NCBI GenBank assembly: GCA_946965045.2
Contig: OX337228.1
Coordinates: forward strand, 4,836,001 to 4,900,000
Direction: 5' to 3'
Origin: Epithemia pelagica
Lineage: Eukaryota; Bacillariophyta; Bacillariophyceae; Surirellales; Surirellaceae
Length of the DNA: 64,000 nt
Shown: piece by piece, positions 21,453 to 30,238 of the stretch
Layout of the letters: each line of letters starts with the position of its first letter
How positions within the stretch are numbered: position 1 is the first letter of the stretch
Position numbers and translations under genes: made by a program
The notes under the pieces: model-generated
The model's database searches: none
What the model was told of the DNA's origin: nothing
Seen by the model: only the letters and a program-made list of their open reading frames with translations

Positions 21453-22592
21453 TCAAATCTGTCCTCTAAGATTTAAAAGGTCCTTGTCCAATGCTTTAAG
21501 TTTCAACCGAACTTGAAGACGCTCTTCTCTTTCTCGTTCAACTTCGTTTAGTCGCCTAGACGTGTCAAATTCAGCTCGCTTTTGAGCTCTCAATGTACTT
21601 CGAGGGATAAACTCTTCGCCTTTTGGATTAGCTTGCGGTGAGGAATATGTGCTGTCCAAGAGATCTTCTCCGCGAATCTTTGAAGAAGAAGACAATGCCA
21701 TTGAAGTCTCATTTGTACTTGCTTTCTGAGGATCTGTTTGTGGCACTTTAGGTCTTCTCATCCCAAGTAACGGAGAGACAGGCACGGTAACTTTGCGTTT
21801 TGGCACAAAAGGTAGGCCCATAGCTCCGCTACTACCAGATTCCCCTGTCGTTTTAGGAAGAGGCCTTGCTTTGAAAGATGACTGCTCTGGAGCACTATGC
21901 TGTTGAGACGGAGGTCTTTTCATTCCAAGAGGAGGAGATATCGGAATTGTTGTTGGTCTCTTCTTAACCATTGGTAAGCCCATTGTACCCCAGTGACCGT
22001 CTTTTGCTGTCGTCTTGGGAAGAGGTTTGGCCTTGAACGAATTTTGGTTAAGATTCTGGAGCGGTCGTCGTTCTTGTCCGTTCTTGCTGGTTGTTGAATG
22101 TCCTCTTTTTCCGATCAACGGAGATCTCGGTACTGTTGATGGCCTCGTTTTGATGAAGGGAACGCCCCAAGTTCCTGAGGACTTCGAACTTTCGGGAACT
22201 GGACGTGCTTTGAATGATGACGTTTCTGTAGTTCTTACGTTGTTCTCACAGGAACTCTCAACTTGTTTGCTTTGGTCGCATAATATCGCTTCTGCTGTCG
22301 CAATAGCCTCTCGGTTTTCTCGTTCCTTCGCGACAATGGTGTCACGAAAACGAACCACATCGGCCACTCTACGGGCTGCAGCGTCCCGGATATGTTTGAA
22401 AAATACGCGTGAAGACGCTCCGATCAAATTTTTAACAGCTTCAATATCCTGATGTCGAACAACGCTTTCTTCGGATTGAGGATTGATTTCTTGTTCATGA
22501 TCTTCAGCGGAGACGGAGATTTCGTGGTCCCTGTCCTTATGAAGATCGGGAAGAACAGTCGAAGATGCGCCTTGGTTATCTAGAGCAGCCAT
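21453..22592 (-). CDS. TPX2-like repeat protein, probable microtubule binder
   Basis: A single exon of 379 residues starting at ATG 22592. Three imperfect repeats of about 45 residues each follow the scheme FKARPLP...(G)xxGxPxxxKRxxTxPxSPxLGxxR: starts SSFKARPVPESS, NSFKAKPLPKTT and SSFKARPLPKTT. FKAxPxP is the hallmark of TPX2/WVD2 microtubule-binding motifs. The C-terminal 50 residues are a charged helix (LRAQKRAEFDTSRRLNEVER) resembling the TPX2 C-terminal domain. The N-terminus has another helical region (VFFKHIRDAAARRVADVVRF). A role in spindle or cytoskeleton is inferred from these motifs. No catalytic domain. Confidence 0.6.
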   Translation of the reverse strand: MAALDNQGASSTVLPDLHKDRDHEISVSAEDHEQEINPQSEESVVRHQDIEAVKNLIGASSRVFFKHIRDAAARRVADVVRFRDTIVAKERENREAIATAEAILCDQSKQVESSCENNVRTTETSSFKARPVPESSKSSGTWGVPFIKTRPSTVPRSPLIGKRGHSTTSKNGQERRPLQNLNQNSFKAKPLPKTTAKDGHWGTMGLPMVKKRPTTIPISPPLGMKRPPSQQHSAPEQSSFKARPLPKTTGESGSSGAMGLPFVPKRKVTVPVSPLLGMRRPKVPQTDPQKASTNETSMALSSSSKIRGEDLLDSTYSSPQANPKGEEFIPRSTLRAQKRAEFDTSRRLNEVEREREERLQVRLKLKALDKDLLNLRGQI

Positions 22593-24169
22593 ATCGTGAG
22601 TGGATCAATACTATGAACTTGCCAATTCCTTTGTTTCGTACTCCTTCAAGACTTACCAAGATCTGTCATTTGCTGTCACCTTCTTCTACTCTTTGTTTGC
22701 CCTCGTCAATGATGAATGAGAGCGTGATGTCTGTCTATCTACCCATGTCGAAAATGTGAGCGTCTCAGCCTCTCCTCGCGCACCGCGCCCCCCGTTTCCG
22801 CCCTCTAACTCTAGCTAGCTATCGTTGCTACCCTTATATCGCTCTCTCAACTCCAGAGGAGCTATACCTCCAGCTCTAGAGACTCCTCTAGTAGGATTAG
22901 CTAGCTAGGAGTACTCTAGAGAGCTCTAATAAAGAGTATTGTAGGGCTTCATAGGGTCTTATCCTTCTCTAAACGAAGGTAGTCTAAGTGGTATGGGCAA
23001 CGCTTTGAACATTCATTCTCAATAATGAACAACGTCCTTTTCGGACAAGCGACTGTTGAATCCTATGGTAATATATCGGCCTTAAACCCCTTGCCTTCCG
23101 AGACAAGTGCACCAGGAAAAGAGGCACATGGCAAGAGCATGCAATTTGATACGGCGAATTTCGTTAGGCTTGTCCCGGCCGCAACCTGCAACAACAATAG
23201 TCCACAAATTGGTCCGCTCAAGGTGTTGTCTGGGGGCTAGAACCCTTCCATGGAACAACGCGCTTTAGAGAGGAGCTTCATTCACCACGTCGTCCAAGCC
23301 ATCTTTTATGATCAATACCAGTTCTAATCGCTTTGGTGCTCCTATGCGAACCCTACCATCTATTCTTGACCATGCGAGCCATATGGATGATCCATTAAAT
23401 TAGGTAAATTCCATTGGAAAATCATCATAGACGAGCCGTCGACAAGACGATAGCCTGTATGGTTTAGGCAAATAGGTTAGAAAAATAGTTGCACGATGTA
23501 TCGTCGTTATGACTCGATCAATTTCCAACAATAGAAGCTAAGTGCGTTCTGACAAAAGAATGTCATGGAAATCAGCCTTAAGGACAGCGAAATGACATTT
23601 ACCCAATAACAGACAATCAAGGCAGAACGCCACATGACCGATTCGAATCTATGTCCATCTTCATCTGCCAGAGTGTCTGGGCGTCGTCGCCATCAAACTA
23701 AGGTATATAACATGTACCCTGACGCGACGCAATGATTCTCTGGATTCATCCTCCTCAACATGGAACGGGTTTCAGTTTCAAGTAGCCTCATCAGAATCTT
23801 ACCTGCATCATCTTGATAACACGATGGCGGCGATAGTGTCTACTTGGTGGGGTGTGGGCACAGGGGTGTTAGTTTCAAAAGGCAGCAATATGATTGGGTT
23901 AGAAATGTCGTTTCACAAAAAATCACTTAGGAAACAAATGTCGTTACAAGTGTCTTACCGTGTCCCGGGAACCCATCGAATCACGGACAAAAAACATGGA
24001 GGGAAGATTCCATCAGCCGATCCGGTCGGTCCTTCACGGTCGCCCATGGCATGGCCAAGTCAACCATTGCGACAAGTCCTCTTCTGACCATCTCATGACC
24101 CTTTTGAGCATGGTCAGAAGCCTGGAAAAGAGGATACACTTCAATAAGTTAGAATAACAAATAGAGATC
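22593..24169. other. Gene-free spacer, CTAG-rich, left flank of the transposase-like gene
   Basis: About 1.58 kb. A CTAG-dense block lies at about 22800-22935. Small ATG frames (23025-23240, 23824-24087) have no recognisable protein content. An 11-bp sequence at 23905-23915 recurs in inverted form downstream of the transposase-like gene at 27735-27745, so part of this stretch may belong to the element. No RNA gene seen. Confidence 0.4.
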
Positions 24170-27100
24170 ATGAGTTCTGCAGCACAATTCACAGCGGCCA
24201 AGGCCATGGGGCCACAGTCGCAACGATACGGAAATCAGTACTCTCGTTGGCCAAAGAAGAGTTGGAAGAAGCGTTCAGGTTGGAGAAAGATGGACCTTTT
24301 GGTCATCTTTGAGTCCGACATTGACTGCCCCATCTGCAGGGCCAAGGCAAGAGGAATGGCCATCCCTCATCGCCCTCACCACCCCAGATGCAGCAAAAAC
24401 ACAACAACAAGGGGCAAGGGAATGAACGATGGAAGAGGAGCAGAGGTAGTGGCCTCAGAAAAGGCCCAGGCTGCCCATGCCAAAGCAATCCGCAAGCAAC
24501 TTACCAGTGCAGAGAGATTGTCCGCCTCCAATGTCACACAGGAGGCACTCAACACTTTCATGGAGCATCGTCCAAATTGCTCGTCAAAAAAAGCAACGAC
24601 AAGAGACGCTGAAAATGAAAAAACACAATCAACTACGGAAACTACGGCAACGGAAAGTTCTACCGTTGGTGGCGAGGAAGGCGTGTATGTTCCAACAGCC
24701 GAAGATTTCAAGTTTGAGGTAATTATGCGTGTGACAGCAGTACCTACGGAGGTGCATGTCCCACGTGCTGTGCATGCGTTGGCGAGTTATGTGACCGACA
24801 CGTGCCTTGGTTCTAAGCGTTGTGTTGAGAATTTGAAACCTTTCTTCACTAATATTACCGTTACTGTACCCCCCATTGCCGACAACACGAGTGCTTTGTA
24901 CGACTCGATTGTGGGACAGGAACTCCTGGTTGTTGATTGGGAGCTGTTTTTCCCCAGTCACCACTTGCGTTGTCCTCGTTGCCGGGGTAATCTCCAGCGT
25001 ACGCGATCGAACTTTTCAAAAAACAAGTCCCTTTTCCCCATTTTCGCCATGTCTGGTCCCCCAAAGTATGCAATACTTATGGGATACAAGTGTGCCGGGT
25101 GCTCGGCTGCCTTCTATGCGAATGATGGAGAATTGCTCGCACGACTGCCTCCCTACATGGCTATGTGTTACCCAGTGGAATCCAAGTATGCTAGAGGAAC
25201 ATTGCATCTAGCTAAAGATGCTACAAGGATTATGGAAGCATCAATGGTAACCTATGGCAATGGGGATTACATCAGTCGGATGCTATATGAAGGAATCAAC
25301 ACCTACTATGAAGACAAGACAATGAGATACTATTCTTATTGTGCTGCTACAGGAAAAGAATCAGAAGACTACGTGCAAAAGGATGGTGAGTTTCTGGTTC
25401 GCTACCCACCTTTAGGCGAGACAATCCGCCAGCTATATGATGATGGAGCTAGCTCCGAATGGCAACCCTGGATGGTGTCGGACAAGGAGAGAAACACAAG
25501 AGAGATTCAAGGGGTTAGATGCCAGCACATTTTTGCTCACGACCACACCCACCAGGTAGTGAAAAATTATCCAAGACGCCTCAATGCAGCTGCAATGTGG
25601 ACCATGGCAACAGAGGCAGGAGAAATTGCTTGTGCAGTGTTAGTGCACGACACATCAGCACTCGAGTTTGCACATGCTGCGGAACAAGTGCTGAGACGTA
25701 CCGGGTTTTGCCCCAAGGCCATGTACTCTGACACATGGCCTTGTGGCAAGGATTTTTGGTTGTTGTTGGTTGATGACTTGGAGGGCCGTCTTGGCCTTTT
25801 CCATTTCATACAGAGGATCACCAAGACGCTCAGACAACGGCACATTGACTTTGGGATAGCCATGAAGGATTTGTTGGATGCAATCTACGAGTACCATCCT
25901 GAAGACTTGGAGAAACTTGTTGGTTCTTTGAAAAATGGAACCATGTCAAGCTCCAAGAAACAATACACAGACGAAGAGATCAGTGAAATGATGGGAACAA
26001 AGACCTTTCGACAGAGGTACTCAAAGAACTTACGGAAGATCATTCGGGGTGGCGATACGATTGTCCTCAAGTTGGAGGAGTGGAAGTGCAAATACAAGTG
26101 CACTTCCACTCCTGGCAAGCCACCAGCACGAGGCAGATTGGATCCACACTCCAATCAACCTCTTTTTACGGCCGAAACACATCAAGCACTGGAAAACTGT
26201 AAAGAGAAGGCAAAGTTCCTTGCTGATCCCTTGCCCGTGGAGAAAATGTATCGTGAGATACCTCCATCACCAAGATCAAGCAACCAGCTGGTGGAGTACG
26301 TACCTTTGAGAGGAGAGAGTAAGCTCGAGAGCTTTCATGACAATTTGACGCATTTTGCCAACTGTGGCATGCGAGAAACTCTCGCAGATGCTTTGAATTT
26401 GGCAGGCACGGCCCAGTATAACAGGGCAATTCGTCACAAGATGAGAATCATGACGAAGTCTCAAGAAGAACGTTCAGTGGTGCCTGCAGGATGGGAAATG
26501 GTGGTGAGTTTTGGTAACGCATGCAAAACAAACATGATCAATATACTTGCCTCGATGTCTGGAGCTTCTCGTCCTCCCTTTCCAGAGGTTGAGAAGCTTC
26601 CAGAAGATACGGGAGAACGGTTTTTCTCCGAGTACCTGGAAACGAGAAAAGAAATCACGCAACAAGTTCCAAAGCATCCACTCAACGATCGATGCCAGTG
26701 CCGAAAATGTGCAAACAACAAGAAGAGGTTGCCGCATGACACGTCCATTCCATTGTTGGGTTTGGCAGAGGAGGAGTCAGAGGTCGAAGATGAAATCCAA
26801 CAACAGGACAGCGAGGAGAATCCAGCCAAAATACAACAACCACAGACACAGCCAGAAACACAACAACAGACACGGCAAGAAACACAACAACAGACACAAC
26901 AACAAGAAACAGCACAAGCACAGGCAATCAGTAGCAATAAGAGAAAGGAAAGAGAGGGAGAAGAAAAAGAGAGCGACGATTTGGATGAGAACAACACCAG
27001 CAACAAAAAGCAAAAGGTTACAAACAACAGCGAAGCCTTACCAACAACAACGATGGCAGCAACAAATCAATCAGCAGCGACAGTGCAGGATCAACAACAA

Positions 27101-27745
27101 CAACACAAAGAGCCTCAAAATGCAGCAAACAGCACACCTGCAATGGCAACAACAGCAAATGAGTTGGTGGTACTGCAATCGACAACAACAACAACGACAA
27201 CAAGACAGAAAAACCAACCTGTCAACCCGTACAAGCAAAATCAGCAACGGCCAACAACACTCCCCGATCAACAGCAATACCCCTTTGCATTCAACAGCAA
27301 TCCCCATGGCTGGGGTGGTCTTCAATCCGTCCCGAGATGCATGCCCACCTTTCCTCCCTTCGGACCACCACCTCGTGTCCAGACCCAGTTCTGTTGCGTC
27401 AAGTACATGAAGTACTGCGTAGAACGAGGGAAAGGACGTCCACCCCATGACCGACGCTGCCCCAAACGAGCCTTGAACAAGGCACCATCTTCATTCTCTT
27501 GATTGACCTGAATACCTGCATGACAAACAACAAAAAGAAAAATTCGTAGTGAGTAACATCGTAGCAAAAAGAATTATGACAAGATCTTGTGCGAGGTGCA
27601 AGCAGTTCCGATTGTGATGCGAAGCACAGACTGGATACGCCTCATCACATGCTACGTAGAACCACGTGAAAGGTCATCGGATGGTCGGGAGGATTGTACC
27701 AGTGTAGAATGTCGTTTCAATAACAAAAAGGTGCTGAAACGACAT
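23905..27745 (+). mobile_element. Possible DNA transposon around the transposase-like gene
   Basis: The sequence atgtcgtttca at 23905-23915 is matched by its reverse complement at 27735-27745, bracketing the 1110-codon gene. A second direct copy at 27709-27719 pairs with 27735-27745 as a perfect 11-bp hairpin with a 15-nt loop. The match does not extend beyond 11-12 bp and I found no clear target-site duplication, so the element boundaries are tentative. Confidence 0.35.
24170..27502 (+). CDS. Transposase-like protein with RNase H-type DDE candidate residues and zinc knuckles
   Basis: An intact single exon of 1110 residues starting at an ATG. N-terminal zinc motif CPICRAKARG...PHHPRC (about 44-68); zinc ribbon CPRCRGN...YKCAGC (about 265-310). 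A core block follows: FAHDHTHQVVK (Asp458), AMYSDTWPCGKDFW (Asp521) and KLESFHDNLTHFANCG (Glu720), in the order expected of a DDE/RNase H-fold transposase, with the late Glu in an E-x2-H context. The last 270 residues are Gln/Asn/Thr-rich (CAA/CAG repeats), closing with CVKYMKYC...PPHDRRC, similar to the N-terminal knuckle. Superfamily not assigned; it recalls proteins with DUF6729-type zinc regions. Lack of breaks means it is either a recently active copy or domesticated. Gln-rich composition differs from its neighbours. Confidence 0.65.
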   Translation: MSSAAQFTAAKAMGPQSQRYGNQYSRWPKKSWKKRSGWRKMDLLVIFESDIDCPICRAKARGMAIPHRPHHPRCSKNTTTRGKGMNDGRGAEVVASEKAQAAHAKAIRKQLTSAERLSASNVTQEALNTFMEHRPNCSSKKATTRDAENEKTQSTTETTATESSTVGGEEGVYVPTAEDFKFEVIMRVTAVPTEVHVPRAVHALASYVTDTCLGSKRCVENLKPFFTNITVTVPPIADNTSALYDSIVGQELLVVDWELFFPSHHLRCPRCRGNLQRTRSNFSKNKSLFPIFAMSGPPKYAILMGYKCAGCSAAFYANDGELLARLPPYMAMCYPVESKYARGTLHLAKDATRIMEASMVTYGNGDYISRMLYEGINTYYEDKTMRYYSYCAATGKESEDYVQKDGEFLVRYPPLGETIRQLYDDGASSEWQPWMVSDKERNTREIQGVRCQHIFAHDHTHQVVKNYPRRLNAAAMWTMATEAGEIACAVLVHDTSALEFAHAAEQVLRRTGFCPKAMYSDTWPCGKDFWLLLVDDLEGRLGLFHFIQRITKTLRQRHIDFGIAMKDLLDAIYEYHPEDLEKLVGSLKNGTMSSSKKQYTDEEISEMMGTKTFRQRYSKNLRKIIRGGDTIVLKLEEWKCKYKCTSTPGKPPARGRLDPHSNQPLFTAETHQALENCKEKAKFLADPLPVEKMYREIPPSPRSSNQLVEYVPLRGESKLESFHDNLTHFANCGMRETLADALNLAGTAQYNRAIRHKMRIMTKSQEERSVVPAGWEMVVSFGNACKTNMINILASMSGASRPPFPEVEKLPEDTGERFFSEYLETRKEITQQVPKHPLNDRCQCRKCANNKKRLPHDTSIPLLGLAEEESEVEDEIQQQDSEENPAKIQQPQTQPETQQQTRQETQQQTQQQETAQAQAISSNKRKEREGEEKESDDLDENNTSNKKQKVTNNSEALPTTTMAATNQSAATVQDQQQQHKEPQNAANSTPAMATTANELVVLQSTTTTTTTRQKNQPVNPYKQNQQRPTTLPDQQQYPFAFNSNPHGWGGLQSVPRCMPTFPPFGPPPRVQTQFCCVKYMKYCVERGKGRPPHDRRCPKRALNKAPSSFS

Positions 27746-28140
27746 GAAGGGCTTAATCGTTTTGGAGGGGAAGTGCCTTCTCCCCTCTGAGGGAAGCTTG
27801 GAGCTTCCTAGAACATTTCATACGTCAGAGGAAACAAACGTGAGACTGCGAGCAATACGAGGATCGATTTCATGAAGGAATCTGACTTACGGAATCTCCT
27901 TCTTCTCTCCTTCTCTCTCCCCCTCCTCTCCCCCTCTCCTCTGCCTTCTCCCCCCCTATTTTCGGTGTGGGGTGGTGAGCGGAGGCGTGCTTCTGAGCGG
28001 CATCTGGGACGCCGGGGATTGGTTCGTTTGACGTTTGTGGGTGTGGCCGAAGGACGAAGTTGATGGTTTGACCATACGCCTCTGTATGGGAGACTACGAC
28101 CTTTTATTGTCTGTTTGTGCTCTTTCGTTTCTCAGCTAGA
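27503..28140. other. Intergenic region with hairpin and polypyrimidine tract
   Basis: Contains the 11-bp inverted repeat hairpin at 27709-27745, a short imperfect repeat near 27770-27810 (aagtgccttctcccctctgag / aagcttggagcttcc) and a strand-biased CT tract at about 27895-27958. No gene seen. The right part should hold the promoter of the gamma-CA gene. Confidence 0.45.
27895..27958 (+). repeat. Polypyrimidine (CT) tract
   Basis: About 60 bases almost entirely C and T, with runs of C up to seven. Located about 190 bp upstream of the gamma-CA start codon. Low-complexity sequence; could be a promoter element or a mutational repeat. Confidence 0.6.
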
Positions 28141-29195
28141 ATGACTTCACTCGTTGCCCGGTTCTCTGCCGGTTTTGCGTCGGTCCTCCGAAGAACAGGG
28201 TGAGTTGATTGGCTTTCATCTGATGTCCCCAGCATCCAGGGACCGATGATTCATCGAAGAAATTCTTTTGATGTATCCTGTTTCCTGGTATGGTTCTTTG
28301 TGAAGGCTTGATCTCATAAATCAGTGATTCTGTCGTTTACCTTCTCTCTGTCAGGGCTGCGTTGGACACGTGGGGGAAAGGAATGGAAGTAGCCAAACGG
28401 CCAGAGACTCTAATTCCGTCAACTCGGTTTGTTGCGGTGGATAGAGCATCTCCTGAAGTATCAGAGGAATGCTTCGTGGCCCCATCAGCTTCTGTTATTG
28501 GCGATGTGCATATTGGAAAACATACAAGGTACGAACTCAAGCCGGGTAGTTTGTATCCTTGAATCTGGTGACTAACATTGTAGGAGTTCAGTGTGTGGTA
28601 CGGCGCTATTGTTCGAGGTGATGTAAACACAGTAAAGATTGGTGAAGGTTGTTCCATTGGAGATCGTGCTGTCGTTCATGTTGCCAAAATTCAGGGTGAT
28701 TTCCCTACTCACATCGGTAACCATGTCACAGTTGAGGCTGGTGCATTGATCCATGCAGCAACGCTGGAAGATGGTGTAGTTGTTGGAGAATCGGCACAAA
28801 TTCTCGATGGCGCGTTAGTAAAGGCAAATTCCATGATTGCGCCCGGATCTGTTGTTACCTCTGGGACAGCGACTCAGGAAGGAGAACTATGGGGTGGTGC
28901 ACCAGCTGTGAAAATTCGTCCTTTGACCTCTGAGGAAATTGCCCAGGCCAAAGCCACGGCGTTTGAAACCATTCAACTAGCTTCCATGCACGAGGATGAA
29001 CTTTCTAAGGACTACAAGCAGGTTGTGGAAGAAGAGGAAGAAGAAGATGTCATGGTACATATGGAAGATCCAGCCGTGCCGAAGCCTGAACCTGTAGAGA
29101 GCACCGACGTCCTTGGCCAAGGGGCCCCCGGACAGATCTTCCGAAGTACCCTGTCTCATCCTCATTTGAAGAAATACGATGACGAGAAATCGTAG
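28141..29195 (+). CDS. Gamma-type carbonic anhydrase-like protein
   Basis: Three exons: 28141-28199, 28355-28528, 28592-29195 (278 residues; introns 155 and 63 nt). The N-terminus MTSLVARFSAGFASVLRRTG and then ALDTWG match mitochondrial complex I gamma-CA proteins. A left-handed beta-helix follows (VIGDVHIG, SVWYGAIVRGDVNTVKIG, SIGDRAVVHVA, HIGNHVTVEAGALIHAATLEDG). The conserved Arg and Asp of RGD and the first and third zinc His (VVHV, LIHA) are present, but the second zinc His, normally in VTVGH, is replaced (VTVEA). It may therefore be a non-catalytic gamma-CAL subunit of complex I. The C-terminus has an added acidic tail (EEEEEEDV) and ends KKYDDEKS. Exon borders fit both consensus and protein continuity. 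Confidence 0.85.
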
Positions 29196-29412
29196 ACATC
29201 TACACATCAGATATTCATGTAAAATCCTTAATTTCTCAAACACAAAGGATTATGAATACTAGTTTCAGTGCCGTTCGATAAAAAGGACCCGGTGAGATGC
29301 GTATTCCAAACGACTCAACCACAGGTACAAGCCAGTTCAGAGAGGTAAGGGCACGGTGTGTATTGAGTGCTCCCCGTTTGAGATAGGACGACTCGAATAT
29401 TCGTAACTAATT

Positions 29413-29923
29413 TTACTTGCGTCGAAGACCAAACTGATTCTTGTATTCCTCTCGAGCCGCGCGTTCCAATTCTGCGTCCACTCGACCACTCTGTGGATCG
29501 GTTCCTAAGGGGCGTCGAAAAAGCAGAATGTGGGGCTCTGGTCTGCGATTGTCGAGGTCGAAACAAATACTGATATGAGAATGACATCTGGAGGCCTGCT
29601 TAAGATGGCCGAACTACTCACCGATGAATTGCATAATGCTGCCATCCACGGCTTTGCTGAACCCCAATTCCCCTCCATTCAGACTCCGTCAACAAACGTG
29701 ACTTCGGAAGAGTTTTCGCAAGTTCCTTTGGCAAGATCACATGTCTGTTCGTATGCAACATTAGAACGTAAGAACAAAAAATGATGAAAATGTCACAACG
29801 GAGGACGATTCTTATGAAAGTCGCCTCGAAATCTTGCTGCCGTCAAACCAAAATTTATTCTCACCTGTATTCGTTCACATCGTCAGCATATTTTTCACTG
29901 TATTCAATTCGAGAGGCGCTCAT
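29413..29923 (-). CDS. CKS1: CKS1 cyclin-dependent kinase regulatory subunit
   Basis: A gene hidden in three small exons on the minus strand: 29865-29923, 29622-29744 and 29413-29542 (introns 120 and 79 nt, GTGAG donors, CAG acceptors). The 103-residue product has the full CKS signature: [19 protein letters not shown], then [36 protein letters not shown]. The phosphate-binding Arg (EYR), the [13 protein letters not shown] block and the Trp of SRGW are all present. CKS binds Cdk1-type kinases and directs multisite phosphorylation during the cell cycle. A 24-residue extension ([20 protein letters not shown]...) follows the core, ending LRRK. Faces away from the histidine-phosphatase gene. Confidence 0.93.
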
Positions 29924-30238
29924 CGTCTAGAATTCACTCAAGCAGAAGCACACAGGACAAAGATGGGGAGAAGCAAGAAAGTGTGAGAGAGGAGATGCAC
30001 CGTCCGCCACGAACAGCGTTTTGTACCGGGAAGGTCGCCAGCCGACCGCCATGATGGAGCATGCAGCGCGCGGCGTGACACAATTGATGGGCGGGCGGGC
30101 GGAACCGACGGACTCGGGGCTGACTTGGGGCTCGGGGAAATGTTTTGGCTTCGGGGTTGAGGGTTTGGGGGAGCATCGAGTGTCTTCGCGAAGTCAAGCA
30201 ATGACCGTAACAGAATAAACCAACCGAAAAGATAAAAC
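29924..30238. other. Shared promoter region of CKS1 and phosphatase gene, G-rich
   Basis: 315 bp between two divergent start codons. On the + strand 30089-30171 has many G-runs (GGGCGGGCGGGC, then GGGG at 30116, 30127, 30134, 30153, 30167), which fits G-quadruplex spacing for several four-run combinations. No other motif recognised. Confidence 0.5.

Noticed and set aside
23025-23240. Small ATG frame left of the transposase-like gene
   Set aside because: No similarity I can recognise and no supporting context; could be a decayed element piece but there is no evidence.
26461-27027. Long minus-strand frame rich in Cys, Leu and Ser
   Set aside because: It is the antisense of the CAA/CAG-repeat tail of the transposase-like gene; composition follows from the repeat.
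27100-27300. Regular CAA/CAG trinucleotide repeats resembling an array
   Set aside because: Simple codon repeat within coding sequence; no spaced direct repeats, so not a CRISPR array.
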